Shown piece by piece: positions 1 through 11,764 of a stretch of DNA of 64,000 bases. The notes beneath the pieces were generated by a model. The model saw nothing but the letters and a program-made list of their open reading frames with translations. It did no database searches and was not told the origin of the DNA. The translations under genes were made by a program, and so were the position numbers. The stretch covers positions 124,001 through 188,000 of the forward strand of contig NW_026963310.1 of NCBI RefSeq assembly GCF_036588685.1, given 5' to 3'. Position 1 is the first letter of the stretch, and each line of letters starts with the position of its first letter. Source of the DNA: Mytilus trossulus. Its lineage: Eukaryota > Mollusca > Bivalvia > Mytilida > Mytilidae.

Positions 1-1527
1 ATTTTATGGAATGTCTAGAGATGTAGATTTGTTTGTATCTTTAGATAAATCCTTTAGTAAATTCCAGTATTTATTAGGGTTATTTTCATGAAGGTTGTCA
101 AGCTCATCCATAACACTTCGTCTAAATTCCTTTAATTTCTGTTTTCTAGTTTTTCTGTACAGTTTTAATAGAGAAAAATAAGATGTCCTAAAAATAGGAT
201 CTTTGCTAAACTTTTTAATGAGTTTTTCCTTACTATCTAATTGTCGTCTTAAGCCTGTAAGTGAAATATCAAACCATTAAGGTTATCTTATATTATTTAA
301 AATTTTGGGTTTTTCTTTTTTGGACGTTTAAGTTTAAGGGAGATGTCAGCTGCTTCTGTTATGATGGAATTTAAATCAGAAACAAAATTATCAATATTAT
401 CATAAACATTATCATTAACTTATTTTATTTTATTTCGTATTTTATTTGATGATAAGGCAGTTTGAAATTCTTGAGGTGAAGTTTCATCCCATATAAGTTG
501 ATGGGGGGATTTGTGTCTTTTCATCAACATTATTCTTAATTTTACAATCTATTTTTAGCATTACTGAAATTTGGCAGTAATCTGAAAGCTCGCCCAAAAA
601 TTTATGCACTTTAAAAAATAAGATATTTTTTCATTAGGTTCTCAGAGGCTATAAAATAGTCAACAACACTGCTACCATTTGGTGTATAACAAGTGAGTTG
701 GCCAGTCAAGTCACCAGGGGTACGACCATTTAATATTCTCAATCCAGATTGAATACAAATCTTATTTAAACTTTTGCCACGTGTGGACAATACCTCATCC
801 ATACTGTAACGTACAGGAAGGTTAAGATCTGGAGAAATGTTATCAAAAACTGGTATATAATCAAGTGATTCATCATTATTTATAAAGTCTAAGACCTGGG
901 TACCAGTTCTAGCATTTAGATCCCCTGCTAATTGAATTTTTCCAGTATCAGAGTATTTGGAATGTCTTTCTCAATAAGGACAAAAATATTTTCTTGTAGA
1001 GATTTTATAATGAAGAATTTTCTGGAGAATTATAGATATAACAAATAAAAATATCATCTTTCAATCTAAAAAAGTTACTGCACAATTGCAGCCATATGTA
1101 ATCATTATTTTACATGTTCCAAAAATTTTACACCTGGTCGTAACTTTGATTTAACAAATATTGAGATTCCTCCTGAACGTTTATAAGTGCCTTTAGATTT
1201 AGGTGTAGTAAGATGAACTGGTGTAAAACCATCAAGTGAAAGGGATTCTTCTAGAGAGCAATGAGTTTGAATTAAATAAATACTATCTTTATGACATATT
1301 TCGTTTACAAATATTGGGTCACTGTATTTGTCAAAGCCCTTGTTTTTATGACCATTTATATTCCAACAACCAATGTGTAATTGTGATTTTTTTGCTATTT
1401 TTGAACACATTTGAGTCAATATGAATAATGAACAAAACAAATGGAACAGAACCTGGCACATATAAACTATTTTTTTTACATATACTTGCATAATAATTGA
1501 ATAATGAAAAATAAGACTACACACCAA
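1..1527 (-). pseudogene. LINE ORF2 endonuclease domain, decayed and truncated by the window edge
   Basis: Minus-strand translation gives pieces of an APE-type (EEP) endonuclease of a non-LTR retrotransposon, which would nick target DNA for reverse transcription. At 1105-1527 the motif NINGHKNKG and the segment GGISIFVKSK are visible. Near 905-960 there is GDLNARTGTQ, and at 611-802 GRTPGDLTGQ followed by GSSVVDYFI; together these follow the usual order of the endonuclease domain. Several frameshifts and stops separate the pieces, and the position that is normally a catalytic Glu in a LxETH motif reads Gln (LIQTHC), so the copy is dead. The reverse transcriptase part would lie beyond base 1. 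ORF1-like sequence at 6152-7284 has the same strand and the correct order, so both are probably one element split by later insertions (inference). The clade is not resolved. Confidence 0.75.
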
Positions 1528-1858
1528 TCCCTGGTATGCATGGTATAAGGGAGATAATCAAAATTTAAAAACTATAGCTTATCATGTTTCTATATAAAAA
1601 AAAAAGATTTTTAATAATAATAACAATGAAAAGAAACTGGGGGTGGTCTTGTAACTGTATTACTCCCTACCATCACTTGGTTCTTATTATCATGAATAAT
1701 AATCTAAATGTTTCTGATAAAAAATCTAGAAGAAACAGTTTTCACTAACTTTCTAAACTAACTTTACATATATTGTTTAAATAAATTGACATGACAATAA
1801 AGTTTTCAAATTTTTATAACAATACCATACATGTACAAGAGTGCAATTTATATGTAAC
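1528..1858. other. AT-rich spacer, no feature recognised
   Basis: This stretch lies between the LINE endonuclease remnant and the 441-bp array. It contains homopolymer A runs and no supported ORF. Confidence 0.5.
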
Positions 1859-4800
1859 AGATCTAACATTGTTGGGTTGATGTTTAGACGAGTTGTATAT
1901 ACATTATGTACACAGCCATGTATCACCATCATTGATGGCGATCCGATGGATACATCTGTTGTAGGGTTGTCACTGACTCAGACGTACTTATGAATATAAT
2001 TATTTTCTGTGACTGTATCTTACATTAATTTGTAGGATCCTTTACTATAGATAATTTAGCTGATCTGTAACAATAACATCTTCATGCCTTATATATCATG
2101 TACTGTAGTACGCCGCTAGATTAAAACTGACGTGGAAAGGTAACATATGGCCACCGAAAGCTCTTTTTTTGAGAGCCCAGGTGGTCGTGTGGTCTAGCGG
2201 GACGGCTGCAGTGCAGGCGATTTGGTGTCACGATATCACAGTAGCATGGGTTCGAATCCCGGCGAGGGAAGAACCAAAAATTTGCGAAAGCAAATTTACA
2301 GATCTAACATTGTTGGGTTGATGTTTAGACGAGTTGTATATACATTATGTACACAGCCATGTATCACCATCATTGATGGCGATCCGATGGATACATCTGT
2401 TGTAGGGTTGTCACTGACTCAGACGTACTTATGAATATAATTATTTTCTGTGACTGTATCTTACATTAATTTGTAGGATCCTTTACTATAGATAATTTAG
2501 CTGATCTGTAACAATAACATCTTCATGCCTTATATATCATGTACTGTAGTACGCCGCTAGATTAAAACTGACGTGGAAAGGTAACATATGGCCACCGAAA
2601 GCTCTTTTTTTGAGAGCCCAGGTGGTCGTGTGGTCTAGCGGGACGGCTGCAGTGCAGGCGATTTGGTGTCACGATATCACAGTAGCATGGGTTCGAATCC
2701 CGGCGAGGGAAGAACCAAAAATTTGCGAAAGCAAATTTACAGATCTAACATTGTTGGGTTGATGTTTAGACGAGTTGTATATATATATATATATATATAT
2801 CATGTACTGTAGTACGCCGCTAGATTAAAACTGACGAGGAAAGGTAACATATGCCCACCGAAAGCTCTTTTTTTGAGAGCCCAGGTGGTCGTGTGGTCTA
2901 GCGGGACGGCTGCAGTGCAGGCGATTTGGTGTCACGATATCACAGTAGCATGGGTTCAAATCCCGGCGAGGGAAGAACCAAAAATTTGCGAAAGCAAATT
3001 TACAGATCTAACATTGTTGGGTTGATGTTTAGACGAGTTGTATATACATTATGTACACAGCCATGTATCACCATCATTGATGGCGATCCGATGGACACAT
3101 CTGTTGTAGGGTTGTCACTGACTCAGACGTACTTATGAATATAATTATTTTCTGTGACTGTATCTTACATTAATTTGTAGGATCCTTTACTATAGATAAT
3201 TTAGCTGATCTGTAACAATAACATCTTCATGCCTTATATATCATGTACTGTAGTACGCCGCTAGATTAAAACTGACGAGGAAAGGTAACATATGCCCACC
3301 GAAAGCTCTTTTTTTGAGAGCCCAGGTGGTCGTGTGGTCTAGCGGGACGGCTGCAGTGCAGGCGATTTGGTGTCACGATATCACAGTAGCATGGGTTCAA
3401 ATCCCGGCGAGGGAAGAACCAAAAATTTGCGAAAGCAAATTTACAGATCTAACATTGTTGGGTTGATGTTTAGACGAGTTGTATATACATTATGTACACA
3501 GCCATGTATCACCATCATTGATGGCGATCCGATGGACACATCTGTTGTAGGGTTGTCACTGACTCAGACGTACTTATGAATATAATTATTTTCTGTGACT
3601 GTATCTTACATTAATTTGTAGGATCCTTTACTATAGATAATTTAGCTGATCTGTAACAATAACATCTTCATGCCTTATATATCATGTACTGTAGTACGCC
3701 GCTAGATTAAAACTGACGAGGAAAGGTAACATATGCCCACCGAAAGCTCTTTTTTTGAGAGCCCAGGTGGTCGTGTGGTCTAGCGGGACGGCTGCAGTGC
3801 AGGCGATTTGGTGTCACGATATCACAGTAGCATGGGTTCAAATCCCGGCGAGGGAAGAACCAAAAATTTGCGAAAGCAAATTTACAGATCTAACATTGTT
3901 GGGTTGATGTTTAGACGAGTTGTATATACATTATGTACACAGCCATGTATCACCATCATTGATGGCGATCCGATGGACACATCTGTTGTAGGGTTGTCAC
4001 TGACTCAGACGTACTTATGAATATAATTATTTTCTGTGACTGTATCTTACATTAATTTGTAGGATCCTTTACTATAGATAATTTAGCTGATCTGTAACAA
4101 TAACATCTTCATGCCTTATATATCATGTACTGTAGTACGCCGCTAGATTAAAACTGACGAGGAAAGGTAACATATGCCCACCGAAAGCTCTTTTTTTGAG
4201 AGCCCAGGTGGTCGTGTGGTCTAGCGGGACGGCTGCAGTGCAGGCGATTTGGTGTCACGATATCACAGTAGCATGGGTTCAAATCCCGGCGAGGGAAAAC
4301 CAAAAATTTGCGAAAGCAAATTTACAGATCTAACATTGTTGGGTTGATGTTTAGACGAGTTGTATATACATTATGTACACAGCCATGTATCACCATCATT
4401 GATGGCGATCCGATGGACACATCTGTTGTAGGGTTGTCACTGACTCAGACGTACTTATGAATATAATTATTTTCTGTGACTGTATCTTACATTAATTTGT
4501 AGGATCATTTACTATAGATAATTTAGCTGATCTGTAACAATAACATCTTCATGCCTTATATATCATGTACTGTAGTACGCCGCTAGATTAAAACTGACGA
4601 GGAAAGGTAACATATGCCCACCGAAAGCTCTTTTTTTGAGAGCCCAGGTGGTCGTGTGGTCTAGCGGGACGGCTGCAGTGCAGGCGATTTGGTGTCACGA
4701 TATCACAGTAGCATGGGTTCAAATCCCGGCGAGGGAAGAACCAAAAATTTGCGAAAGCAAATTTACAGATCTAACATTGTTGGGTTGATGTTTAGACGAG

Positions 4801-5247
4801 TTGTATATACATTATGTACACAGCCATGTATCACCATCATTGATGGCGATCCGATGGACACATCTGTTGTAGGGTTGTCACTGACTCAGACGTACTTATG
4901 AATATAATTATTTTCTGTGACTGTATCTTACATTAATTTGTAGGATCCTTTACTATAGATAATTTAGCTGATCTGTAACAATAACATCTTCATGCCTTAT
5001 ATATCATGTACTGTAGTACGCCGCTAGATTAAAACTGACGAGGAAAGGTAACATATGCCCACCGAAAGCTCTTTTTTTGAGAGCCCAGGTGGTCGTGTGG
5101 TCTAGCGGGACGGCTGCAGTGCAGGCGATTTGGTGTCACGATATCACAGTAGCATGGGTTCAAATCCCGGCGAGGGAAGAACCAAAAATTTGCGAAAGCA
5201 AATTTACAGATCTAACATTGTTGGGTTGATGTTTAGACGAGTTGTAT
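1859..5247 (+). repeat. Tandem array of 441-bp tRNA-headed (SINE-like) units
   Basis: Units start (agatctaacattg) at 1859, 2300, 2741, 3004, 3445, 3886, 4326, 4767 and 5208. Spacing is 441 bp except for one 263-bp unit (2741-3003) and one 440-bp unit. The short unit lacks about 178 bp and carries a TA run in its place (about 2780-2800), and the array ends in another TA run at 5247-5262. Each unit holds a tRNA-like head, a perfect 8-bp stem closed by a GAAA loop (AAATTTGC/GCAAATTT), and a CTCT/GAGA hairpin. Units 1-2 differ from later units at shared positions (ggttcgaat versus ggttcaaat, gatggatac versus gatggacac), so there are two homogenised blocks. The identical 70-residue ORFs in the units are by-products of the repeat. 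Confidence 0.92.
2178..2276 (+). repeat. tRNA-like head with RNA polymerase III A and B boxes (first of eight)
   Basis: An A box TGGTCTAGCGG at 2190-2200 fits TRGYNNANNGG exactly, and a B box GGTTCGAATCC at 2249-2259 fits GWTCRANNC. The same pair recurs with A boxes at 2631, 2894, 3335, 3776, 4217, 4657 and 5098, each followed 59 bp later by a B box. The putative acceptor strands do not pair, so this is a tRNA-derived promoter module as in SINEs and not a functional tRNA gene. No long A tail or target-site duplication separates the units, which argues for tandem amplification and not for separate SINE insertions. Confidence 0.8.
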
Positions 5248-5267
5248 ATATATATATATATATAATC

Positions 5268-5912
5268 AGCGGTTTTTATCCAACGCAATCATAGGTTTGG
5301 ACGTAGTTTTCAATTTAGACTCGTTTATATTTTTTGTTTGGGCATGTATCATATTTTCCCTCCGGTTTATATGATCCGTTCATCCTATATATTGACTCTT
5401 AAAAATCAAGAGTTAATCTAAAAATGAGGGTACTTTCTCTAAAAAATGAGGGTACTTTTTATATGGCCTTCCAAATACCGTTTCGATCCCTAACATCACT
5501 GAAGAGACATTTATTGTCGAAATCCGGATATGGTGTACTAAAGAAATATTGACACCGAATGTTTGTGGCACAACATCCTGTCCACAAGTTAACAAAAAAA
5601 TCTTTTCTGTGACGTATTAAATTTATATTCAGATCCAGTTTGTTACATCTTGTGATCAATTTTATTTGGCAATCGTCAATGGCAGTCAGCAGGGTTAAAG
5701 AACATCAGTTGTTCGACCTGTTAGTCAAATGCGTTGTTTAAATATATTTTTTCACTCTTTTGATCTTTTGGAAAATGTTGTTTGTGCTGTTTTTAGACCC
5801 TTCTACAACGAAATTTGTTTGACATGCACACGTATAAAAATTGCGGTTTTTATCCAACGCAATCATAGGTTTGAACGTAGTTTTCAATTTAGACTCGTAT
5901 ATATATAATCAG
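5268..5912 (+). repeat. Dispersed element with terminal direct repeats, copy 1 (second copy at 40445-41180)
   Basis: A block starting cggtttttatccaacgcaat at about 5271 recurs at about 5844 (period about 574 bp), so a central segment is flanked by direct repeats. The left one is truncated to about 65 bp and the right one is about 170 bp long. Both ends touch TA runs followed by atcag. A closely similar copy lies at 40445-41180. The centre holds a hammerhead-like core, CTGAAGA at 5499-5505, a GAC/GTC stem at 5506-5518 and GAAA at 5519-5522. No protein is encoded; the short ORFs here are not convincing. Confidence 0.75.
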
Positions 5913-6151
5913 TATAGATGTAACGTTTTCTAATAAAATCATACATTTTTTTACCTTTATAACGTACGATTTATTGGTACCCAAAATGTCCAAATATTAT
6001 AACACACAACACTAAACGCATGATCAATATTCAAGGATTCTTTTTACTTAAATTATCAACATGATATATAAAATCATAAAGTCCTAAATTTAGGAAATAT
6101 ACATGTATATTTACCATTTTCTATGAAAGTCATTCATTTGAGGGGGATACA
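5913..6151. other. AT-rich spacer
   Basis: No ORF or repeat structure was recognised between the dispersed element and the LINE ORF1 remnant. Confidence 0.5.
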
Positions 6152-7284
6152 TCATTTGGTTATAATTATATGCTGGTCCGCACGGATACATGAAAAAGGT
6201 GAAAAAGGTGGACATAGGTGATTGGTCATTAGCTTTCTGAGATGCACTATGATTTTGGTTTGAGCATGACCGTTCATGTCTGTTTGCTTAAGCCCTCTTT
6301 CAGGTTTTGACGCCTGCTGTCTCATTTTTAGTGTTTCAGTAACCCAAAGAATATTCTTCATATGAAACTTATCATCTGATAGTTGTGTAAAGCGGTTGGA
6401 AGTCTCAAGTTCAAAGTGCTGAGATTGCTGATTCGCCAATTGTAGTGATTCTTCTGTATGGACTTTTGAAGTTGTGAAGAAATCTGGTTTATGTTCTTCG
6501 TGATGTTAAAGTTTGACGTAACACTTTTTGCAATTGATTTGTAAGTCTGTTCTAAATTTTTATTTATGCTTTCTAGTTCAGTGCTCATGTTTTCTAATTT
6601 AGTTGCCAATATTTCAAAGACTGTGGCTTGAATGGTATTTTCAGGTGATGAAATTTTTTCCTGTAATGGTTTTAGGTGATTAATGACTGCTACTTTGTCT
6701 TTTTTAATTTGTTCACTGATCTTTGTTACTTCTTCAGATGTGCATCTTGTAGAGATCAAATATTTACTCTCGTGCATTATTTGTGTCAAATCTTGTAACT
6801 TTTTTTCAACACCTTCAATTGATTTAGAGTTTGATTTCGTGATTTGAAGTTCATGTTGCAAGTTGTTGATTTTCTCATCTTGATTTGATTGATTGAGTGA
6901 TGTTATTGCTTGCACTACACTATTTTCTATTCGAGAAACAATTTAGAGGGTCTTGTAACTCAAGTTTGGGTTATCGGATGGTTCTACTCCTCCTTTGTTT
7001 GTCCATTTTTCATAGAAAGAAGTCGTTATATTAGAACAAGTCTCACAAGTATATCTACGGGAGGTATGGACTAGTAAGTAAAGTTGGTAGACAGGGAGCT
7101 TTGTACAGACATAATGTGTCCATCCCTGGCACCTATTACACTGCATCATATGTTCATAAGTTTCATACTTGCAGGATTGGGAACATGTAGTTTTGTTAGC
7201 CGTAGCTTTCTGTTTAGATTCAACTTTAGGGTCATTGTTATTGGACAGCTGTCGTGTCTCATCAGAATTTGATTGAGACTGCAT
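6152..7284 (-). pseudogene. LINE ORF1 remnant: PHD-like zinc finger plus coiled coil
   Basis: Starting at 7284, the protein has a Ser/Asn/Lys-rich leader, then a Cys/His cluster running CSQSCKYETYEH..CNRCQGWTHYVC..CETC. This matches the C-rich, HxxC, CxxC layout of PHD-type fingers found in ORF1 of some LINEs. An in-frame TAA at 6943-6945 interrupts it. The same frame continues at 6915-6358 with a long heptad-like region rich in Lys, Glu, Ile and Leu (INNLQHELQITKSN, VEKKLQDLTQ), a probable coiled coil for multimerisation and RNA binding. A frameshift near 6400 moves the reading to 6439-6152, where the sequence SKPERGLKQTDMNGHAQT looks like a separate repeat. Order and strand fit the endonuclease at 1-1527. 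The element clade is not assigned. Confidence 0.65.
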
Positions 7285-8248
7285 ATCAGTGGTACACGTA
7301 TCAGTGTTTGAGGATAAGGAAGTACACCACTAATTCATGGTCCGATTGCTTTCTATGTTAAATTCCTCCGTTTCAAGCAGGCACACCTCTTTTATTTAAA
7401 GTTCAAATAAAGTGGCAATTATTGCATTTCAAAGCAACACTTTATGGTGTCTTGTACTGAAAAAATCAACATACCTTACATGGCATATAAGAAAGAACTG
7501 GTTCCCGGAACCTCAGATGTACCAAAACAGGTACTTCAGATCTGACAAACAGACAAAATGTACCCTCTTTTTAAAATTTGGTGCAGTTTTTTTTAATATT
7601 CAAAATTAAAAGTCCAAAAGTGTTCTACAATGATCACCAGGCCTTCAGCTTTCATTTGATACCAAAAATACCTAAATATTCTACATATTTTGAAAGTTAC
7701 ACTCATGCGTAGGAACAATTTTGTGTTAGATATGTACTACTTTCTGGTATGTGCTTTCTGGCCGGGCCTGAATTAGTGGTGTTACACCATAAGTGTGCAA
7801 TTTGTTTTACTGCAATTCCATTTTCGTCGTTAATAGAAGGATCACCATTACTACACATGTCGGAGTCTTCTTCCAATATTGATAAATCAAGATTTTCTGT
7901 ATTACATAATTTACTATCGCAATTGTGGCCATAATCCTTAGGGGATTTGGCGGTAGTTGTTTCGTCTTATACTGATATGGAATTGCATGATTTATAAGTT
8001 CCATCTGCCAATTAAAAGACAATAGCGTGGTCAATATAATGAAAACCTTTAAAAACAGCGTTGTGAAATTTGTGAACGCTTGCCTCACATTTGTTCCATA
8101 AAGTAAATATGCCAGTATTTGTACCTTTGGCAACATTGTAAAAGTTTTTTCGGGACATTTTGGGATGTTTATATTGTATTATATTACTGATTTATGACAG
8201 GATTCTGTTCACTTAGTCCATTATTTTTAGAGCTGACATAATTCCGCC
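7285..8248. other. No gene recognised; probable repeat debris
   Basis: Short ORFs occur on both strands, none with recognisable domains. The stretch probably contains the 5' leader of the LINE on the minus strand plus other repeats, but I see no defined boundaries. Confidence 0.4.
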
Positions 8249-8640
8249 ATGCTGCCGAAAGCGGAAGTATCAGACAAGAAAGCTATTAAACCAAGAGTTC
8301 CAAATGTTGAAGTTGAAATCATCCCTCTTCGTAAATATTACGGACGCCATCACGAGTTGGTTGACCGTTATGAAATATCTGTTTCACAAATGAAAGCAGA
8401 TATGTTCCTAACGACATAACTACAATCCCGCCCCTTTTCTACCAATGTGATATACAGAATAAAGACTTGCTACCGGGGTTGAACTAACATGAGCTACACG
8501 AGGGTGCCACATGTAGAGCAGAATGTTCTTACCTTTCCAGAGCACCTGAGATCCACCTTTTGATGTGGTGGTTTGTGTTTTCTTAGTCTTTAAATTTCTA
8601 CGTGTTTGCATGTGTAATTGGTATCTATCGTCCCTCTTAT
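8249..8640 (+). mobile_element. 3' remnant of an unidentified retroelement (YGRHH module), copy 1
   Basis: An ATG at 8249 opens a 56-codon frame ending TAA at 8417-8419. It contains the motif KYYGRHHELVDRYEISVSQM. A second copy at 54892-54981 on the same strand reads KKFYGRHHEVIGHYDKSVSE and also ends in TAA. After each stop, similar non-coding sequence follows, including acctttccagagcacctga at about 8535 and the related cccttccggagcacctga near 55055. Two diverged copies sharing both a peptide and a 3' flank point to the terminal part of a transposon ORF. I do not recognise the family. Confidence 0.55.
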
Positions 8641-9742
8641 TATGATTTTCCTTTTACCTGTACCAAGACATGAATATGACAGTTGTTTATCATTAGTTTT
8701 ATGTTATTAATGTTTTGATTTTGCCATATGATAAATGACTTTCCGTTTTGAATTTTATCTTACCTGTTTTATTTTTGTTATTTCACTTTTTATGAATATT
8801 TATTCAATCTGATTGGTACGTTTTCTTGGAGAATTATATTTTACAGAGACAATTTAAAGGATGGTTTATATTAGAACTTGGTCAACACTTTCATCCTTTT
8901 AATTTGTATTTCTGTAAATAACTTTCTATAGGAACTCTTTTTAACGGCTTAAACTGCATCATTAATGCTATGATAATTTGTTAAAAAAAATATATATCCT
9001 AGTGTGTAAAGTTCACATACAATAATTTTTATTTTACAGGTCTCCATATAGTGCTGTGTGGTATATTTTCAACGTTTATATGCCTGAACTTTATTTTTTT
9101 TAATAAATACTTTTTTTTTCCAAAAAAATCCTGTTTACAATTTCCTCAGTTGCCCCGAACTTTTAAGAGTTAGAACTTGCACTATAAATTCTGTACTAGC
9201 CCTACCTTGACGATAGGTTTTCCATATATTTCAATTTGACTGTATTATTATGTAAATTTACTGGTAACGTTCAACAGTTATGTCTTTATGTGATGAAACG
9301 TAGAGTATCTATGAATATTACATATCTATCCTAAAGGGCGTGGTTTGAGAACCTATATACATTGTGATTGGCTGTACGTACTTAAGCATAAACAATGGTT
9401 TCAAGCATGTCCATATATACCTTATCAAATGGCTAAATGAAAACATCAAACACAACAAACGAATTGATAGAAACTGTCATATTCCTGTCTTGGCATAGGT
9501 TAAGGGGGGGGGGGGGACTTGTGCGAAGCAAAACATTTAAGGACCTATCTTAGACATGTGTAGAACCATGAATTGTGTTCCAAAAACTGTTTTAATAGAA
9601 AAACTGAACTACATCCAATGAGCTGATAAAGGTTATGACCCTTAAACTAATCCAATCATCTTTTGAGATCACCGGCAACCATACATAGATTATGACTTAA
9701 TACATTTTCATACACCTTTGGTAGCATCCATCTGTCTTTTTG
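8641..9742. other. Intergenic stretch without gene; D2 repeat fragment and poly-G run
   Basis: Mostly AT-rich sequence. At about 9425-9495 there is a fragment of the dispersed repeat also present at 12755-12880 (acatcaaacacaacaaacga, then a word close to catattcctgacttgg), followed by a G run at about 9493-9507. No ORF is supported. Confidence 0.5.
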
Positions 9743-9895
9743 TACTTAGATACCTTTTATGGATAAAAATACTGGCTGTCTGCCTGTTTTTTGTTTGCTG
9801 GTTTTATTATTTCGTTTGAATAAGCTCACATATGTATCACACAATAGAATATCCTCATTTTTCGGGGTATGTTGTGTATAGAACATTTAGATAAG
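9743..9895 (+). repeat. Left direct repeat flanking a MITE
   Basis: About 150 bp (taccttttatggataaaaat through gaacatttag) recurs with modest divergence at 10381-10531. It includes the shared words ctggctgtctgcctgttttt and atcacacaatagaatatcct. The pair brackets the MITE at 9913-10376. Confidence 0.8.
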
Positions 9896-9912
9896 TCTTT
9901 TTTGTACTTATA

Positions 9913-10376
9913 GGTGTAATACCACCAAATCATGGTACGTCACATCCGGTTGGGACGAAAATAGGTCGAAAAAAAATATTCCTTTGAATTTGACAGTTGT
10001 ATGTAATTAATCCTTCATTTCATTGCAGTAAAAGATTTCTGTGTCATAAACATATATCTTGGGTATTTCAAAGCACCATTATTTTTTTATTTGGGATTTC
10101 TATAGAATATTTTGTAATCTTGAGGTCACATAGTGACAAAACCTTGTACACAGATAAAATAAGGAAAGAAATTTGATTGGTGAACTTCAAGTGATGATTA
10201 TTTTCTTATCTGCAATGAAATGTTATGTGATTTTTTTTCTATAGTACTGGACAGGATAAAACTTTACTCATGCCAAGCATTTCTTTATTTGAAACAAAGA
10301 TAAATTCTACAGATTTTTTTGAAAAGCGCAAATTGAACAAAGACTAATAGGGGAAAATCAATGGTGGTATTACACC
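9913..10376. mobile_element. MITE with TA target duplication (Tc1/mariner-like size and ends)
   Basis: The terminal inverted repeats are GGTGTAATACCACC at 9913 and its complement ending at 10376, each flanked by TA. The element is 464 bp long with no ORF. A TA duplication suggests a Tc1/mariner transposase acting in trans (family knowledge). The flanking 150-bp direct repeats at 9743 and 10381 show that the insertion lies inside a duplicated segment. Confidence 0.75.
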
Positions 10377-10380
10377 TATA

Positions 10381-10531
10381 TATCTTTTATGAATAAAAAT
10401 AACTGGCTGTCTGCCTGTTTTTTGTTTGTTTGTTTGTTTTTTATTTCGTTTTATTTAGCACACAGATGTATCACACAATAGAATATCCTAATTTTCGGGC
10501 TATGTTGTATAGAGAACATTTAGGTAACATC
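10381..10531 (+). repeat. Right direct repeat flanking a MITE
   Basis: Partner of 9743-9895. It carries extra gtttgtttgttt copies in the centre, consistent with slippage after duplication. Confidence 0.8.
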
Positions 10532-11227
10532 AACGTAATTTCTATCATTTGAATTACTTTAATTTTTAAAGTTATAAATGATCACAAATTCAATACTTTT
10601 GATTGATATTTACATATTGTCTAAACCGATACTTCGATTATTATTTTTCTTTTATTAACACTTAAACCATGACTGAATCTCTTTGGTTGAAATGTTGTTT
10701 CTTTGACATATTCTCCATTTACATTTTCATCTTCAATTTCTTTTCTATCACATTCTTCTAAAATTGCCTGTAACATACATGTATCATGAATATGATAGTT
10801 GTTTATTAGTTGTTTCGTTGTGTGTGTAGCTGATTTTGATTTGTCAGTTTTTATGGATTGACCTAGCAGTTTCGTTTTTCTGTTCATACAGTTATCATTT
10901 GTAAATCGTGAAATATTTGGGTTCTTATTGTTCAAACTTGGTTTGTGTGGTATTTGGTAAATTTCTGTGTGGGTGTGTTTTTTTTTTTTTTTTTTTTTTT
11001 TTTATTTTTTTTACGTCGTGGCATTAAAAACCCTCTTTAACCAATTCCCATAGGAAGTTTTGTCTAAATTTCTTAAATCATAACTGTGCATTTTATGTAA
11101 AAACAATCTAACGGTTTTACATGTTTTATGCTTGAATTGCATTGAAAATGCACCGTAATGATATTTTCAGACATAACCAATTTCATTTTGCAAAGTTTAC
11201 ATTATATCGATTTGGCTTTACTTTGTT
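10532..11227. other. No gene recognised; T-tract
   Basis: A 104-codon minus-strand ORF at 10621-10935 has low-complexity composition and no recognised domain, so it is not called. A near-pure T run of about 34 bp lies at 10978-11011. Confidence 0.45.
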
Positions 11228-11285
11228 GTGATATAGCTCACGGCGTGTTTAAGTTTGTGATATAGCTCACGGCGTGTTTAAGTTT
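11228..11285 (+). repeat. Two tandem 29-bp copies
   Basis: The word gtgatatagctcacggcgtg followed by tttaagttt occurs at 11228-11256 and again at 11257-11285 without change. Confidence 0.9.
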
Positions 11286-11439
11286 GTGATTCCTTCAATC
11301 TCTAGTTAAATTGTATATCTTTATGGGACCCACGTATGAACGTTCGAGTTATTAATGGAGAGGAAATCATAACGGTATCAGTTATGTTGGAAACAAATGA
11401 TCAAGCTTCTTTCATATTCTTCTTGGTTTGTTTTTTTTT

Positions 11440-11620
11440 ATCTTTCACAGCACAACCATACCCTCATCTTTATCCTACTACTGTGGACCCTTTTATTTTC
11501 GTGGATTTATGAAAACTTGCATTTTCGTGGATATTGAAATTCGTGGTTCCCCTGTTCCAACGGAATCTACGAAAATTGGTATCCAACGAATATTAATGAA
11601 TCCCCGTTATTTTCTTTATT
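11440..11620. repeat. Probable dispersed repeat with cgtggat words
   Basis: The segment contains several attttcgtggat/aattcgtgg words and ends ccaacgaatattaatgaatc. Its composition differs from the flanks and looks repeat-derived, but no second copy was found in the window. Confidence 0.3.
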
Positions 11621-11764
11621 AGGTTGTCCACATCTATGTTGTATTTTGTGTTTTTTTCCATTGAATCCAAGTGTATGCTTTTTTATGTAGTCGATCGCAA
11701 TTTCTATAGGCATGTACCAATGTGCCGAGATCTGATATGGCCCATCTTTTAATGAGTCTTGAGA

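Noticed and set aside
2178..2276. Genuine tRNA genes in the tandem array
   Set aside because: A and B boxes are good, but the acceptor arms do not pair and the copies are embedded in 441-bp repeats, so they are tRNA-derived promoters.
2550..2630. Hammerhead-like words in the 441-bp unit (CTGACGAGG or CTGACGTGG, then CACCGAAAG)
   Set aside because: In one variant the core A is replaced; in the other stem II has only two pairs. The stem after GAAA is not followed by the required U-H, so the core is incomplete.
2222..4901. Five identical 70-residue ORFs (MVSRYHSSMGSN start)
   Set aside because: They are read from the tRNA-like head and downstream part of the tandem unit and repeat only because the DNA repeats.
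10621..10935. 104-codon minus-strand ORF
   Set aside because: No domain, splice or homologous copy; composition is like the surrounding AT-rich DNA.
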